Source: Pseudozyma flocculosa PF-1
Taxonomy: Eukaryota; Basidiomycota; Ustilaginomycetes; Ustilaginales; Ustilaginaceae
DNA: 64,000 nt
Direction of reading: 5' to 3'
Assembly (NCBI RefSeq): GCF_000417875.1
Contig: NW_006920875.1
Span: 350,538 to 414,537 of the forward strand
Shown here: piece by piece, positions 11,261 to 22,831 of the stretch
Position numbering within the stretch: the first letter of the stretch is position 1
How the letters are laid out: each line of letters opens with the position of its first letter
Notes under the pieces: generated by a model
Seen by the model: only the letters and a program-made list of their open reading frames with translations
What the model was told of the DNA's origin: nothing
Databases searched by the model: none
Made by a program: the position numbers and the translations under genes

Positions 11261-12812
11261 GGAGCTCGAAGCTCGCGGCTCGATGTGACACAGATCAGCC
11301 ACCTCGACTCTTCTGTGGGGACCTGGCCTGCATCTCAACTGCGACAACTTTGCAGCGTCTCGGGCGCACGATGGAATCTGGGGATCAGTGCGCTGCCCGG
11401 ACGGCGTCCCGACATGGTTGAGCGCTGATTCGTTCGGCTGCTTCGATCGGCAAAGAGGGCATCCCGCATGTCCTGCGATGAAGGACCACCGACATTCGGC
11501 AATCGCGTCGAGCTGTCTTGCCCTCTCGACCTGCGCTTTCGACGGTGCTGCGGCTGCAGGCTCTCTCATGTCGACTCGCCCCTCTGGCCACCTTTAAAAT
11601 CCGGTCGGCAAGCAAGTCAACGACGGCATCCTCGTACGGTCACTCTTTCCTCCGGCCACCGTCCTTTCCCTCGTGGCTAGGCTCGCATCCACGCAACACC
11701 CCGTTTCCTTACGACCTGTACATACCTCGCCCCAGCACCAGAACATCGCTTCACTTCGCCTAACCGCCGGGTTTCCTCGTGACGTCTTTGCCGCGCTGCT
11801 GCAGCGGACATGGCACGCGGTGCACTTCCTTGGCCGCACATTGATCTGTGCCGTTCGCGGCGCGGCTTGCACCGATTGAAAAGGGCCGCCGCGTGGCTCA
11901 GTCGCCATCCCGCACGTGCGAGTCCTGTCCTGTGGCCTCGGCGCGATCCGACGTCGTCGTCCGGCGATGATATCTTCAACTTGGAGTGTGCTGGCACTGC
12001 CGGGCCTCAAGGAACTTTGTCGTGACGGCCACAGTCTCCGTCTTGCGAACGCGACCTGGCCCCCGAGGTGCTCTTTGGAACGAATGTCGCCTCGATTATC
12101 GGCCTCCTTTCCACCGTCTCGCCGCGGCGGGTAGACTTGCTTTCTTCCTTCACCACCAGTCTCTTTGCTCCTCGAGTCCGCAGTCAAGGCTACATCCTTC
12201 ATCAACTTCTCATATTCACATCGGAGGCAAGGCCCACCTCGTCGCTCGGCATCGTCTTCGGTCCCGACGGGTAGAGACGGAGGCGGATCCGAAAGCCCTC
12301 ACTCACCCACCAGCCGTGCCGTCCAGCCGACCGACGCCGAAGTGACAACCCCGACCTGAACCCTTGCGTCGTTGTCGTTCTCTGACTGCCGCCCCGTTCC
12401 TTGTTACACGACAACCGGCCACTTTTTTTCCTTCCTCCTTCCCGTCCCGTCTGCGTCCTGCCAAGAATGAGATGGTCAGCATCGTTTGTCATGGCATGAC
12501 CTAGGCGAAGCATCCATGCCACTCTAGTCAGCCGGCGCTTCTGATGTTCACCACTGCTGGTACCGTACTGTACCGAATTCGAGCGGTTGGTCGGGGCGTT
12601 TGTTAGAGGGGCAACCTTCCCCTCACCTGAGCGATCGACGATCGGGTTGCAACGTCCAGGAGTCTTCGTCACTTCCCATGGGGCCTACCCAGCCGGCTAC
12701 TAACCGCCTCTTGTTTCGCGGCAAGCCGGGTGCATAGCTGGGACAACGAGGAGACCTTGCTTGCCCGAGCAGACAGGCCGGCAGGCAAGCAAGCAGATTG
12801 CATCTCGCTGTA

Positions 12813-12828
12813 TGTACAGTACTGTACA
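12813..12828. promoter_or_regulatory. 16-bp perfect palindrome made of TACAGTA/TACTGTA units
   Basis: TGTACAGTACTGTACA equals its own reverse complement. It overlaps three heptamers (12815-12821, 12820-12826, 12825-12831). It could be a dimeric protein-binding site; this is inference, and no factor is known to me. Confidence 0.4.
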
Positions 12829-15800
12829 GTACCCTGGGCCGACCGCATGTCGCCTCTCCCTGCGCGCGAGCTGCGATTTGCGCCAAATCTTCTCACCGGT
12901 CTGCAGCGCTCATCACGTCGCTCATGCCAAGATGGTGCAAAAGCTTGCTCGTCGCAGGGTATGTCTGTTTGTACATATGTATATACGCTTCGGTCCGGAT
13001 CTGCATCAGCCGCGTCCTCTGACAGGTCATCTGGCCGACAACGGGGCAGGGGGGGGCGAAGAATCGAGAGGCGAACGGGGGATGCCAGATGCGATTGCCG
13101 ACAGACAGGTTCACCCGCCTTGCGTGCACCTTCCCGCCGCCGCGGCCCCCAACCTTGCTGCGGGTACGGAAAGAAGGGACGATAGAGAGAGTGACAGGCA
13201 GGTAGGCTGGGTCGCGAGCTCGATTCGGCAGGGGAGCAACCGACGGCGCGACGTCGACCAGGAGGCGGGCGCGAGGAAGGTTGAGCGGCAGACAGAAGGG
13301 GAGGGGGAGACCCTTGCAGATGGGTGCGCAGGCGGGGCAGGCAGGGCGTGCCTCGCGATCTCTTTCTCGCCAATGCTGCCTCGCTCGCTCCTGCTCCTTC
13401 CGACAGCTGACTCGCTCCGTGTCTCCTCTCGTAGACGCTTGCAGACCCCTCTCACCTGATGCTCGCCTGAAGGGAGGGCAGGCAGGAACGGTCCAGTAGG
13501 GTCGCGACTCGTGGTGGCGACTGATGGGGTCGAGAGGGACGCGGTTGGCTTGCAAGCCGGAGCGACGAGAGTTCCGGACGGAAGCTTCGCGCTTGCCGTT
13601 CGGGGTGGCGGCCCGCTCTGCTCTTTCGTCCAGAGGCTGGCGACGTGGCCGTGCGGGCTCGACATGCCAGAGGCCCCTAGAGCCTCGGTCTGCTCGGCGC
13701 TTCGCGGGCTAGGCATGAGAACCCCAGCTGATCAGCCGGAACGGCTTCGCTCCGAGGGTTGCCATGGCCACCCACCGCAGGCTGAACCTCCGGCGACAAC
13801 TTACTGTAGATCCCCCGGTGCGGTCTCGGGGTGGCGGCGGCGGCGGCGGCGGGTTGTCTACTGTAGACCAACGGCAACGCGTCGGCGAGCGCGTCGTTGT
13901 CATCGTCAAGGTGACGGCAACGTTGCCCGATGTGCGTGTCCGAGGGGCCTGGCCTGCCTCGCGGAAAAAGCCACGCGCGCGGACGGGCTTCGGGATGGAA
14001 GGAGTGGACTTCGGACTGCGAAACAAGACTCGGACCGCAGCGATGGGAAGGGAACGTCGGCCCAGTCTGGCATGCGGCGGCCGGTCGGCCTCGATGGCTG
14101 GCAGCAGCTGCTATAGGGGTCGCGAGCCTGGGGGCCGAGAGGCGTCGGGCGAGGGGCGGGCGGCAATCGAGCAAGCTAAGGGGATGGCCGGTCCACGGCG
14201 TCCGCCCGCCCGCCATCAGCACTCGGCGGACCCTGGTCCTCGACGCATGAGCGTTGGACCTGCATCGGGTGAAGTCGAGTTGCCGTCTTGGCTCCCGCGC
14301 CCAGTCGGCCAGACCAGGAGAGGTGGGCATCCGGCTGCGGCGAGACCACCTTCGTTGTACTGCGACGACGCCCGACGAGAGGTGGGGCGGGCACCAAGAG
14401 CGACTTCAGAGGCTCTCCATCAGCTCAGAGATACGGCTCGACCAGACAGACACACAGGGCCGACTCGACTTTGCGCTTCCAAGTTCGCCGGCCCTGTGCC
14501 CAATCGACTTGGCTCGACGCGCGCGCCATGGCATCGGTCGGCACGCAGGCCACATTCCTTCGTCGGGATCGACGTCGAAAAAAACCTTAGCTCTGATCGG
14601 GCACAGTCATGGTCACAGAGGAGAGGATACGCCCTGCTCGATGGAAGGCGCGCACATGGCAAGTCAAGGCAAGGCAAGGCCTGTCAGACCCTTTGCACGT
14701 TTGGGCACGCCATGCCATGCCATGCCTCGCCTTGCCCGCCGATCGTTTGACATTTCGAGACCGTGTCTGGCATCGTGTGGCGATCAACCTCCTCGCCAGA
14801 CACGCCTGCCTGTCGCCTGTGCAATTCGCCGATCAAAGTATGTACTGTACTGTACGGCTGTCGCAACCTGTTTGACATCGGACGCAAGGGCGGCGCGACT
14901 AAGCGCTTGAATCCGCATCCTCGCCCTCTTTTGTCGATCGATCGCTGATCGCGGTGTCTCCCGAGGCAAGGCAGGCCTCCGGGCCTCGTCATGACGCGAG
15001 CGATATGTACCGATCCGTTGGGTCGCGGACACGCTTCCAATAGATACGCCTACAGCCCCGATCCGTCGCAGGACGCCGAGTCGGGCAGGACAGGCAGGCG
15101 TCCAGACGGGACAGGCGACGCAGATTCGAGGGGAAGCCTGTCAGGAGGTCCACCGGCCTTCGTGAAGTCTGATCCGCCTAGGGCGAACAAAGATCGCGAT
15201 CGGGGCAAGACGAGAGACCCCTTCCACCTAGACGAGAGATGCCCATGACAGGTTCCCGGCGCATGTCTCGCCCGACCCCATCGACGACCTCCTGGCCTGG
15301 TCTAGCCAACTTCGGCTGATGGTTCGTTCGTCGGAGCGGGGAAGTGGGTGTGCCACTTCGGCCTCGACGATGGCCAACCTCCAGCGACGTTGACGACGAC
15401 CAACGGTGCGGAGCCGGCGTTCAAGCTCCATGATGGACGGCGGACTCGATTGAATTTCAATTTCTTGCCCTCGTCGACGACGACGGCCCGTAACTTATGT
15501 ATGTATGTACCCATACCGTGCGTGCATGTGTGTGCTTCGGAGACGGCCTTGTCCTGGGAACCTCGTCTCGGTCTGTCCCGCGCGCGGAACCTCGGCCGCA
15601 CTCTACCCCACGCTGCAGAGCGGTACACGCGGTTTCCGCCGCCTCGCTGCAGCGAGAGTCCGCTACTTTTATCCGGCTTCACTCGTTGGATCATCGAGGA
15701 CCGCGCCGCACCGCTTGCTACCGGTGTGACCGCTCGACCTTCGCCGATGGGAGAGGCTCGTCTACCATGAAGGTGGCGTTTGAGAGTGCCTCGACGACAT

Positions 15801-18800
15801 GGTGCTGTAGCGGAGCTGTGCATTGGGCTGATTCGCTTCTTGACGAACAAAAAAAGAGGAGGATTGAAGCTTTCACCTGACTGCGGACTCGACAATCGGG
15901 CTGCACGCCTCTGCTGGGCCTTGCATAGAGCACAGTGCGCGTACACACCGCCGGCGTATACGTACAGGAGTTACTGTACATACAGTAGGTGTGGTGCGCC
16001 CCATGCTTACGCCTATGGGTCGGGCCTCGACGAACGGATCCCGCTTGTGCTCCCCTTTACCTACCGCAGCTGCGCTTGTGTCGACATGACGCCACTTCCG
16101 GCGGACAGAGGCAGGCGCAAAGCGCTAGCTGATATGAAATGAGGTCGGTCGCCCGCGCCCCCGCTGTCGTCACCAATCGGCCATGGCAGCGATGCGCTTG
16201 CCTACACTACTATGTACATACATACGCTTGCGGCACGCCATGTCGGCAAGTCGTCGAGAGAATTCGTGTTGGAGGCTGGGTCGATGGACCCGGGCTAGCT
16301 GTTTTGCGCCACCATCGGCCAGGGGCCGTCTGAATGTCTCACCTTGCCATTCTGCGCACCATCAAGGGCCCGACCACTGCCCGCCGGATGAAGCAGGCGC
16401 ATCGCCCAGGCCAGTTCAGACTGGGCGCAAGACACTCTGGTTCACCGATACCTACAGTAACGACAACGCAGCGATGCAGTACCTACAGTACGTGCCGGCA
16501 TGCTCTAGGATGGAGGAGGTCTACCGGTAACTCCTTGTGGTCGCCTGCGATTCCTGATATTCGGACAACGTGTGTCGGGCTGCGCCGAGGCGGTAGCGCA
16601 GCGCGTGCTACGCAGTCGATGTCTCGCAAGATCCGTCTGGGGCGTCGCGTCGCAACGTCGCCAGCCAGCAGGCCTGGCAGGCAGATAGCTCGCCTGGCGA
16701 GGCTCAGGTTGGCGGGCAACCAGGCTGCACCACCTGGATACGTGCGTGGTCGTCTCGTTGATCCGTGCGTCGTTGGCACCTCGGCAACGCCCCGGCTTTT
16801 GAGCTTCGACCCTGGCCCTGACCTGGTCGTCGCAGGCCATCACCATGACCGAGTAATGAATCGGCTCCTCGACGGCTATTCGATGGCGGCCAGCATGACC
16901 TTCCGCGCAACCGACAACGACGGTATGTTTCTCGCCACACCTCTCAGAGGCGAGTTGTGCAGAAACACACCGCCGGCCAGGCTTCATGCTTGGCGACCCA
17001 TTCGGTCCTCACGCTCTGACCCGCCTCGCCTGTATCCGACGTCGACTGTATGTATCGTCCTGCTGACCAGCACGTAGCCGGCGTCGGCTGATCAGGGAAA
17101 CCTGGCGAAAGGGGTCCTTGTGTCGGAGCGACATGCTGACCCCTTTTGCCAGGTCGATCGTGGGCTTTGCTGCGGCGAATCCGAGGCCGCCATGACGGCG
17201 CCACCACCATCGTGAGGGGGGAGGGGGGAGGTTCGCCACCCGTCGGATCGATGCATTCGAGGGATCCTCGCCCCTGCCTGCCCGCCTGCCTGCCCGCCTG
17301 CGTACCTGGCTGGATTCTTCGACCAGGGGCGCCGATGCCATGTCGAGAGGCGGCTTGTGCGTGCCTGTATGTAGTCCGTACGGAGCGGCCGAGCCTGGGA
17401 TCGAGAGCCCGAGAGGCAGGAACGCAGCCCCAAGGCGACGCGCCGACGACGCGGTGCAAAAGTCATACGCACCACAAGTGGCCGCTTCGGCTCGGAGTTG
17501 GCGCGGGTGGGTTGCACGCAAGCAGAGGCTAGGCTAGGCCAGGGAGCAACAGCAAGCAAGCTAACGAGTGTAGGGGTCCACACAGACGACGGGCTCAGCC
17601 TGCAAACACCGACCAAAGCTTGACAACCAACGGCGAGGCAGGTTGAGATTCAAAGCGGCGGCCTGCCTAGCGATATCGGGGAGAGCTGCCGTCGTATGTA
17701 CATAGAGATACCGTTGCCTCGCACCGCCCGCTCGTAAGCAGCTTGCATGAGAGCCGACCTCACCCACCGAGTGGACGCGAAGAGATATCCAACCGGTGAT
17801 TTCGTTGGAGACGAAGCAGGTGCTCGACGACGAAATGCAGAGTGAGCGCCGCAACGAACGGACTGGGAGGACCGAGTCAAGAACAAGCAGCAAGAAGCTT
17901 GCGATCCAGCAGTCGCCTCGGGGCGGGCCGACGCTGTCCATGCTGATGACGCCAGGAGGAGAGCGCGGGCACTCTTGCGGGCTCGAGAACGAAGCGGCAT
18001 ACAACCCACGCCACCAACGCGCCAACCAAGGAGGCCAGGCTTGTCGGGCCTACTTACCTGCTCTCGAGGACACCAAGGTTGTCCACGGCGGTGGCGGCAA
18101 CGAAGGTGTTCTAGGCTACGGCCGAAGTTCGCAGCGATAGAGGCTAGCGGGACGAAATGGGAGGCGAGAACGAGGTACACAGCGTTCTGCAAGCAGGCAC
18201 GAGATCGGCAAGTGACCCTTGCCCGCCCGCTGCCCGCCAGCGGGTGGGAAGCTGTTTGTGCGTCGCTTCGGTCAGGATCCTTGCCCTCCTTTCGACGACA
18301 GACCTCGACGGCATTACTGATATTGCTCCTGTGCAAAACTGGCCACCTTGTTCCCTTTCGATGCTCAGATCAAGGCAGAGGCAGGGAATCTCCCCTGCTG
18401 GATCGATGAGCGATGTCGGACGGACGGACGGACGTCGGCGCCGTCTCCGACGCAACCCCGACCCTAGGGCAGCCACTTGCGTCGTCGTCGTTCGATACAG
18501 CGCAGGACGGGTGCCCAACAGCCCCCCCCTGTATGCCCCTTCTTCTGGACATGGCTCGCCCTCTGGCTCGCTTCCCCGGATCTCACTTGCTCTATCTCCC
18601 TCTTGCCCTCAAAGTCACGCCCGAGGTACAGCCTGGGCAGCTACACCACCGCCGCATGGGTTGGTGTAGGAAGAATGCACACATGCCTGCCTGCCTGTTT
18701 GCCTGCCTGCCTCTTTGAGCTCGCCCGTCATCGGCTCTGTTCGTGAAGATCGAACGGCATGGCGTCCCCTTTCTTCCTAGATCCTCTTAGCGCTCCTTCC

Positions 18801-19460
18801 GCCTGCTCGCAAGTCGCAGCAGAGTCTCGTGCGTGCTACCTGGAACGTGTGTGTGACCTGCTGCTGCTGCCGCTGCCGCCGCTGCCGCCTGGCGCTCCGA
18901 CGAGGCCGGCGACCGCCCGGACCATGGAACTAGTCGTCCATCCGCGGCCATCGAAGGGATGCCAGGACCACCGACAGAGGCTAGGCACTTGGCTACCTGG
19001 GCCCTTGGCACTCCGATCTTATGCTGCATCCCCTCGACGCCCGCGCCGCTTGGCCCCCTCTTTGGGGGCTTTGGCGAGTGTCCGGCACCATCACGCCTCG
19101 CTTCTTTGGCTCCGCCTGCGTCGTCCTTCGCTTCATGCATTCCGCAACGGCCACCGCACCTTCCGGCCCCCTTTGCTACCTACCTTTCCCCTGTCCCTCT
19201 CTCCTCCTCCCCCCCCCCCCAGCGCGAGCCTGATACCGCACATACCGGCAAGGCCAAGAACATGGGCGCCTTCCATTAGCACCTGAGCTCCTCTCCCACC
19301 CAGTCTTCACCACCACCCCGCCTCCCTGCCGTCCACCTCTCACCGTTCTTCGCATTCATCGCCGTCCCCTTCTTCCCTTTGCTCTTCAACACCATCCAGT
19401 CCCCTTGCTCAGCGCGCCCCTTGGACCACCATCGCCATCGTCACCACCACCACTGCCACA

Positions 19461-19490
<30 letters not shown>
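19461..19490. repeat. (ACG)10 trinucleotide microsatellite in the kinase leader
   Basis: Ten uninterrupted ACG units, followed by ccgacgccgac. It lies about 490 bp upstream of the kinase ATG, in probable 5' untranslated sequence. Confidence 0.9.
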
Positions 19491-19491
<1 letters not shown>

Positions 19492-19572
19492 CGACGCCGA
19501 CAACGTTGCACCACCACGCTCCTTCCGCCAATCACCAAACGGATCCTGCCGCCCGAACCGCGTACCCCCTGC

Positions 19573-19623
19573 ATGGCGACCGCCAAGCTCACGCTCACCG
19601 TCGTCGACTTCATCGCGCCCTGA
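19573..19623 (+). promoter_or_regulatory. Upstream ORF (16 codons) in the kinase leader
   Basis: ATG in a fair context (tgcATGg) opens MATAKLTLTVVDFIAP and stops at 19621-19623. It would be translated before the kinase if the leader is unspliced here. There is no evidence beyond the open frame. Confidence 0.3.
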
Positions 19624-19913
19624 CCATCGAGCTAGCTGATTGCTCGAACCCGCTCCGCGACGAAAAGGTTGTTCAGCGCCGGTAGCTGCTCTTTCTTCTT
19701 CGCCTGCCATCCCCGGTGCTCCCCGGTACTTCGCCTGCCTGCACCTTGACCATCCCCAAGTACATCGACCTTTGCTCCGCTCCGCTGCACAGCCCGCCCC
19801 CGCTTCTCTCCTCACCCTCTGCGGGACACCTTCGTCGAAGCCGCTTCGGAACTCCTTGGCCTCTGCAGCGACAGCATCCCGGATCATTGCCATGTGAGTC
19901 GAACAGGGCAATC

Positions 19914-19982
19914 ATGAATGCAACCCACCAGCAGCTGGCGTCACGCTTCGGCGCCCTCCAGCAATCTTACACCCGCCCATGA
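19914..19982 (+). promoter_or_regulatory. uORF whose stop overlaps the kinase start codon (ATGA)
   Basis: A 22-codon frame (MNATHQQLASRFGALQQSYT, then RP) ends at TGA 19980-19982. The kinase ATG is 19979-19981, so stop and start overlap as ATGA. A minimal ATG-stop (ATGTGA, 19892-19897) precedes it. If the 5' end is unspliced, ribosomes would have to reinitiate, or initiate further in at ATG 20071 or 20105. The sequence atGTGAGTc at 19893-19900 could instead be a splice donor that removes the uORF. Confidence 0.4.
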
Positions 19983-22831
19983 CTGACACGGATCACGCCC
20001 CTGGTCATCTCGCTCCCACCCCCTGCTGCAAACTCCTGGCAAGCAGTTTCGATCACGCCCGCGCCGTCACAATGCTCGCCGCCGCACCACTCGCGCGGCC
20101 CGACATGACACAACCGTCGCCACCGCCACCTACCAAGGATCGCGAGTTCTCGTGGCGTGACATGGATTGCGACGACGACGATGACCACCGCATTAAGCTC
20201 GTCGATGACGGTGCCGCTACCCACCACGGCGACGAGCCGCTGGCATCCTACTTTGGCATGATGCCGTCGCTTTCGAGCAGCTCGATCGCATCCTCGGTCA
20301 CCAGCAGCGGCACCGCCGCCGAAGCCGAGCCCGAGTTGAGCCAGTCTCTCGGATCCACATCGAGCTTCGACCTGCGAACGCCGCTCAAGCAGTCGCAAGC
20401 TCACAACCACAACCTTGTTCAGGCCAACGCGGGCCTACAAGGTTTCCCGATCGCCTACCCTACAATCGAAGCCAAGATGCCCTCCAGCCTCACCAATCTG
20501 CCCAGTGGCCGCGTTGTCAAGCCGTCGGCCACCTCAACCCTCTCTCGCAGCCACGACGCATACTCTGAACAGCAGCTCGCGGAAGGCGCCGAGTGGCGGC
20601 TGCCATTCGGCGGAGCGGCCCCCATGACCCCGGCCAGCGCCAGGAACGATGGTGCCGGCGCCGGTGGTGGTGCCGGCAGCAACTTTGGCCTCGACGACGA
20701 TCTCTCGCCGACTCGCACATCGAGCGCAACGACTGGCCGTGACTCACAGCCATCGTCATCGTCCATGTCGGCCAGCTCCTCGCCGATGTCCAAGATGCAC
20801 ACGCACCGGCCTAAGCTCTCACTTCCCTTGCTGGCACCGTCTGCCTTTTCACGTCCCAACATCCCCCAGACTCCCGGAGGATCGCTCTGCCTCGGCGCTC
20901 GGGACGGCGCGGCGACGGGTGCGCCCATGAGCCCCTTTGTGCCTCCGACGCCCCTGGTCGCCTCGGTATTTAGCAAGGACGCAACCAGCCGTCAGGGCTT
21001 CTTTGACGGCACCTGCGGCGACTCGGCCTCGGACACGTCGCCCTCGCCGACGCTGCAGAAGCGACAGAGCATGCCCATGGCCGTTTCCACGCCCAAGCAG
21101 CCGCGGCTCACGCACATCCCCCTCCAGCGCCACGGCTCGATCGGGATGTCGCCTCTGTCGTCCGAGTTTGCCAACGTCAGCATGCGCGCCGACTCCCGCA
21201 GCAGCGACCTGATGTCCTCGGAAGCCGCCACCGCCCGCAGCAGCTCGACCGTACGCACCGCCTCGCTCGGCGTCGAGGCATCGCCCTCGGATGCATCGAC
21301 ATCGTCCAAGGTGCACACACCGCCCTACTCGCCCCTCTTCCTCGGCCGAAGCCTGCAGGACGGCAGCTGCTCTCCCGGTCGCCTCAGCAGCACGAGCAGC
21401 GGCATTGGGGGCGCCAGCATCTCGAGCAACAGCAGCAGCAGCAAGAAGCGTGCCAAGGACGCCATCCTCGGAGGCGGTGCCGGCATGGCTCGCTCCTTCA
21501 GCGCGTCTCGAATCAAGACGAGCAGAGCCAAGGCGGCGCCGAAACCTTTCAACCTGACCAGGCCGACCATTGTCCAGAGAGCGAGCTCCTCGGCGCAGCA
21601 GCAGCCCATGTCGGCGCCCTTGATGAAGATCTCCTTCTCCGAGCAGCAGCAGCAGCAGCCGCAGCAGGCGCTGGGGCCGGTGCCAGAGATTCGCGGTGCC
21701 ATCATCGACTCGCCAGGACAGGCTTCGGTCGTGCCACCGGTCCCCTCGCCGTCGCTGCTGTCGCCGCACACGGTCGCCTCAAAGCCGCTGCACGGCGGTG
21801 CGCCCATGGAGAAGTCGTTTTCGGCGCCTCCGAAGCCGGCGCAGACGGTCTCGGCGCGCCACCTCGCCAACCACCGGCTGCACCCGATCTTTGCAAAGTC
21901 CTACACCATCCGCGACGAGCTGGGCAGCGGCGGCTTCGGCTTCGTCGTCTCGGCCACGCGCAACGCCGACAGGATGCCCGTCGCGGTCAAGTTCATCTTC
22001 AAGGAAAAGGTGCCCGCCCACGGCTGGGTGCGCGACCCCAAGCTGGGCGTGATCCCGATGGAGGCGTTCGTGCTCAAGGTCGTCGACCACCCGGGCGTGG
22101 TCAAGTTCATCGACCTCTTTGACGACGACCTCTACTTCTACCTCGTCATGGAGCTCCACGGTACGCCCTGGAAGCAGCCGACGGCGGCGGCGGCAGCGGC
22201 GGCGGTAGAGGCCGAGGCGCTCGCCAGCACGCAGCTCGACTCGGGCATGGGCGCAGGTCACCCGGGACCCGCGGCGATGCAGCGCCGGACGTCGTGCGAC
22301 CTGTTTGAGTGCATCGAGCAGCACTCGCGCCTGAGCGAGGAGCAGGCGCGCTGGGTGTTTGCGCAGGTCGTCGAGGTCGTCTGGCACCTCGACCGCGCCG
22401 GCATCTGCCACCGCGACATCAAGGACGAGAACTGCGTCGTCGATGCCGACTTCAACGTCAAGCTCATCGACTTTGGCAGCGCCGTCATCACCGACGTCCG
22501 CAAGCCCACGCCCTACTTTAACCGCTTCTTTGGCACCATGACGTTTGCCAGCTCCGAGATCCTGCAGGGCAAGCCCTACCGCGCGCCGCACGCCGAGATC
22601 TGGAGCCTGGGCGTGCTGCTCAGCATCCTCCTCAGCGGCGAGTGCCCCTTTGCCGACCCGACGGCCGCCATCAAGGGCAGGATCTCGAAGCCAAAGGGAG
22701 CCTGGTCGCCCGAGGCCCTCAGCCTGCTCTTTATGTGCCTCGAGGTCAACCCGGACGCCCGCGCCACCATCCAGCAGATCCGGGCGCACCCCTGGGTCAG
22801 GCGAGCATGGACCGACCGCGGGCGCCTGTGA
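19979..22831 (+). CDS. Ser/Thr protein kinase, PAS-kinase (Psk/Ppk6)-like, with long disordered N-terminus
   Basis: A 950-codon single exon. Residues 1-640 are Ser/Pro/Gln-rich and disordered, with no PAS domain visible. The kinase domain runs about 642-943: Gly loop LGSGGFGFV, VAVK Lys-671, catalytic HRDIKDEN with Asp-813, and DFG-type IDFGSA with Asp-831. The HRDIKDEN...KLIDFGSA pairing and the DLFECIE helix are typical of PAS kinases (yeast Psk1/2, fission yeast Ppk6), which link nutrient status to sugar storage and translation. That role is inference from motifs. The activation segment ends SSE instead of APE. A roughly 43-residue Ala-rich insert (729-771) between hinge and helix D carries a PKA-like RRTS at 769-772. 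The start is uncertain: ATG 19979 overlaps a uORF stop, while in-frame ATGs at 20071 and 20105 have good contexts. The gene sits downstream of an 8.7-kb gene-poor region. Confidence 0.85.
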   Translation: MTDTDHAPGHLAPTPCCKLLASSFDHARAVTMLAAAPLARPDMTQPSPPPPTKDREFSWRDMDCDDDDDHRIKLVDDGAATHHGDEPLASYFGMMPSLSSSSIASSVTSSGTAAEAEPELSQSLGSTSSFDLRTPLKQSQAHNHNLVQANAGLQGFPIAYPTIEAKMPSSLTNLPSGRVVKPSATSTLSRSHDAYSEQQLAEGAEWRLPFGGAAPMTPASARNDGAGAGGGAGSNFGLDDDLSPTRTSSATTGRDSQPSSSSMSASSSPMSKMHTHRPKLSLPLLAPSAFSRPNIPQTPGGSLCLGARDGAATGAPMSPFVPPTPLVASVFSKDATSRQGFFDGTCGDSASDTSPSPTLQKRQSMPMAVSTPKQPRLTHIPLQRHGSIGMSPLSSEFANVSMRADSRSSDLMSSEAATARSSSTVRTASLGVEASPSDASTSSKVHTPPYSPLFLGRSLQDGSCSPGRLSSTSSGIGGASISSNSSSSKKRAKDAILGGGAGMARSFSASRIKTSRAKAAPKPFNLTRPTIVQRASSSAQQQPMSAPLMKISFSEQQQQQPQQALGPVPEIRGAIIDSPGQASVVPPVPSPSLLSPHTVASKPLHGGAPMEKSFSAPPKPAQTVSARHLANHRLHPIFAKSYTIRDELGSGGFGFVVSATRNADRMPVAVKFIFKEKVPAHGWVRDPKLGVIPMEAFVLKVVDHPGVVKFIDLFDDDLYFYLVMELHGTPWKQPTAAAAAAAVEAEALASTQLDSGMGAGHPGPAAMQRRTSCDLFECIEQHSRLSEEQARWVFAQVVEVVWHLDRAGICHRDIKDENCVVDADFNVKLIDFGSAVITDVRKPTPYFNRFFGTMTFASSEILQGKPYRAPHAEIWSLGVLLSILLSGECPFADPTAAIKGRISKPKGAWSPEALSLLFMCLEVNPDARATIQQIRAHPWVRRAWTDRGRL

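Larger units (their letters stand above)
11261..19978. other. 8.7-kb gene-poor region upstream of the kinase gene
   Basis: I find no convincing protein gene, tRNA or mobile-element protein on either strand. Open frames up to about 330 codons exist, but they look like random GC-rich translation with no conserved block. Visible content: the heptamer TACTGTA or its complement at least eleven times (12815, 12820, 12825, 13802, 13859, 14843, 14848, 15972, 15981, 16453, 16484); a perfect 16-bp palindrome at 12813-12828; other TGTA/TACA alternations at 12971-12986, 15497-15508, 16213-16226 and 17694-17704; CCTG/CAGG runs at about 17275-17305 and 18681-18714; C12 at 19209-19220; and (ACG)10 at 19461-19490. 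The last 1.5 kb is strongly pyrimidine-rich and is probably the kinase leader. Possible readings are a long regulatory region, a spliced 5' UTR or a long non-coding transcript. Confidence 0.55.

Noticed and set aside
13764..14750. 328-codon plus-strand frame in the 8.7-kb region
   Set aside because: It shows no domain, no gene-like composition and no splice-supported extension; long random frames are expected at this GC content.
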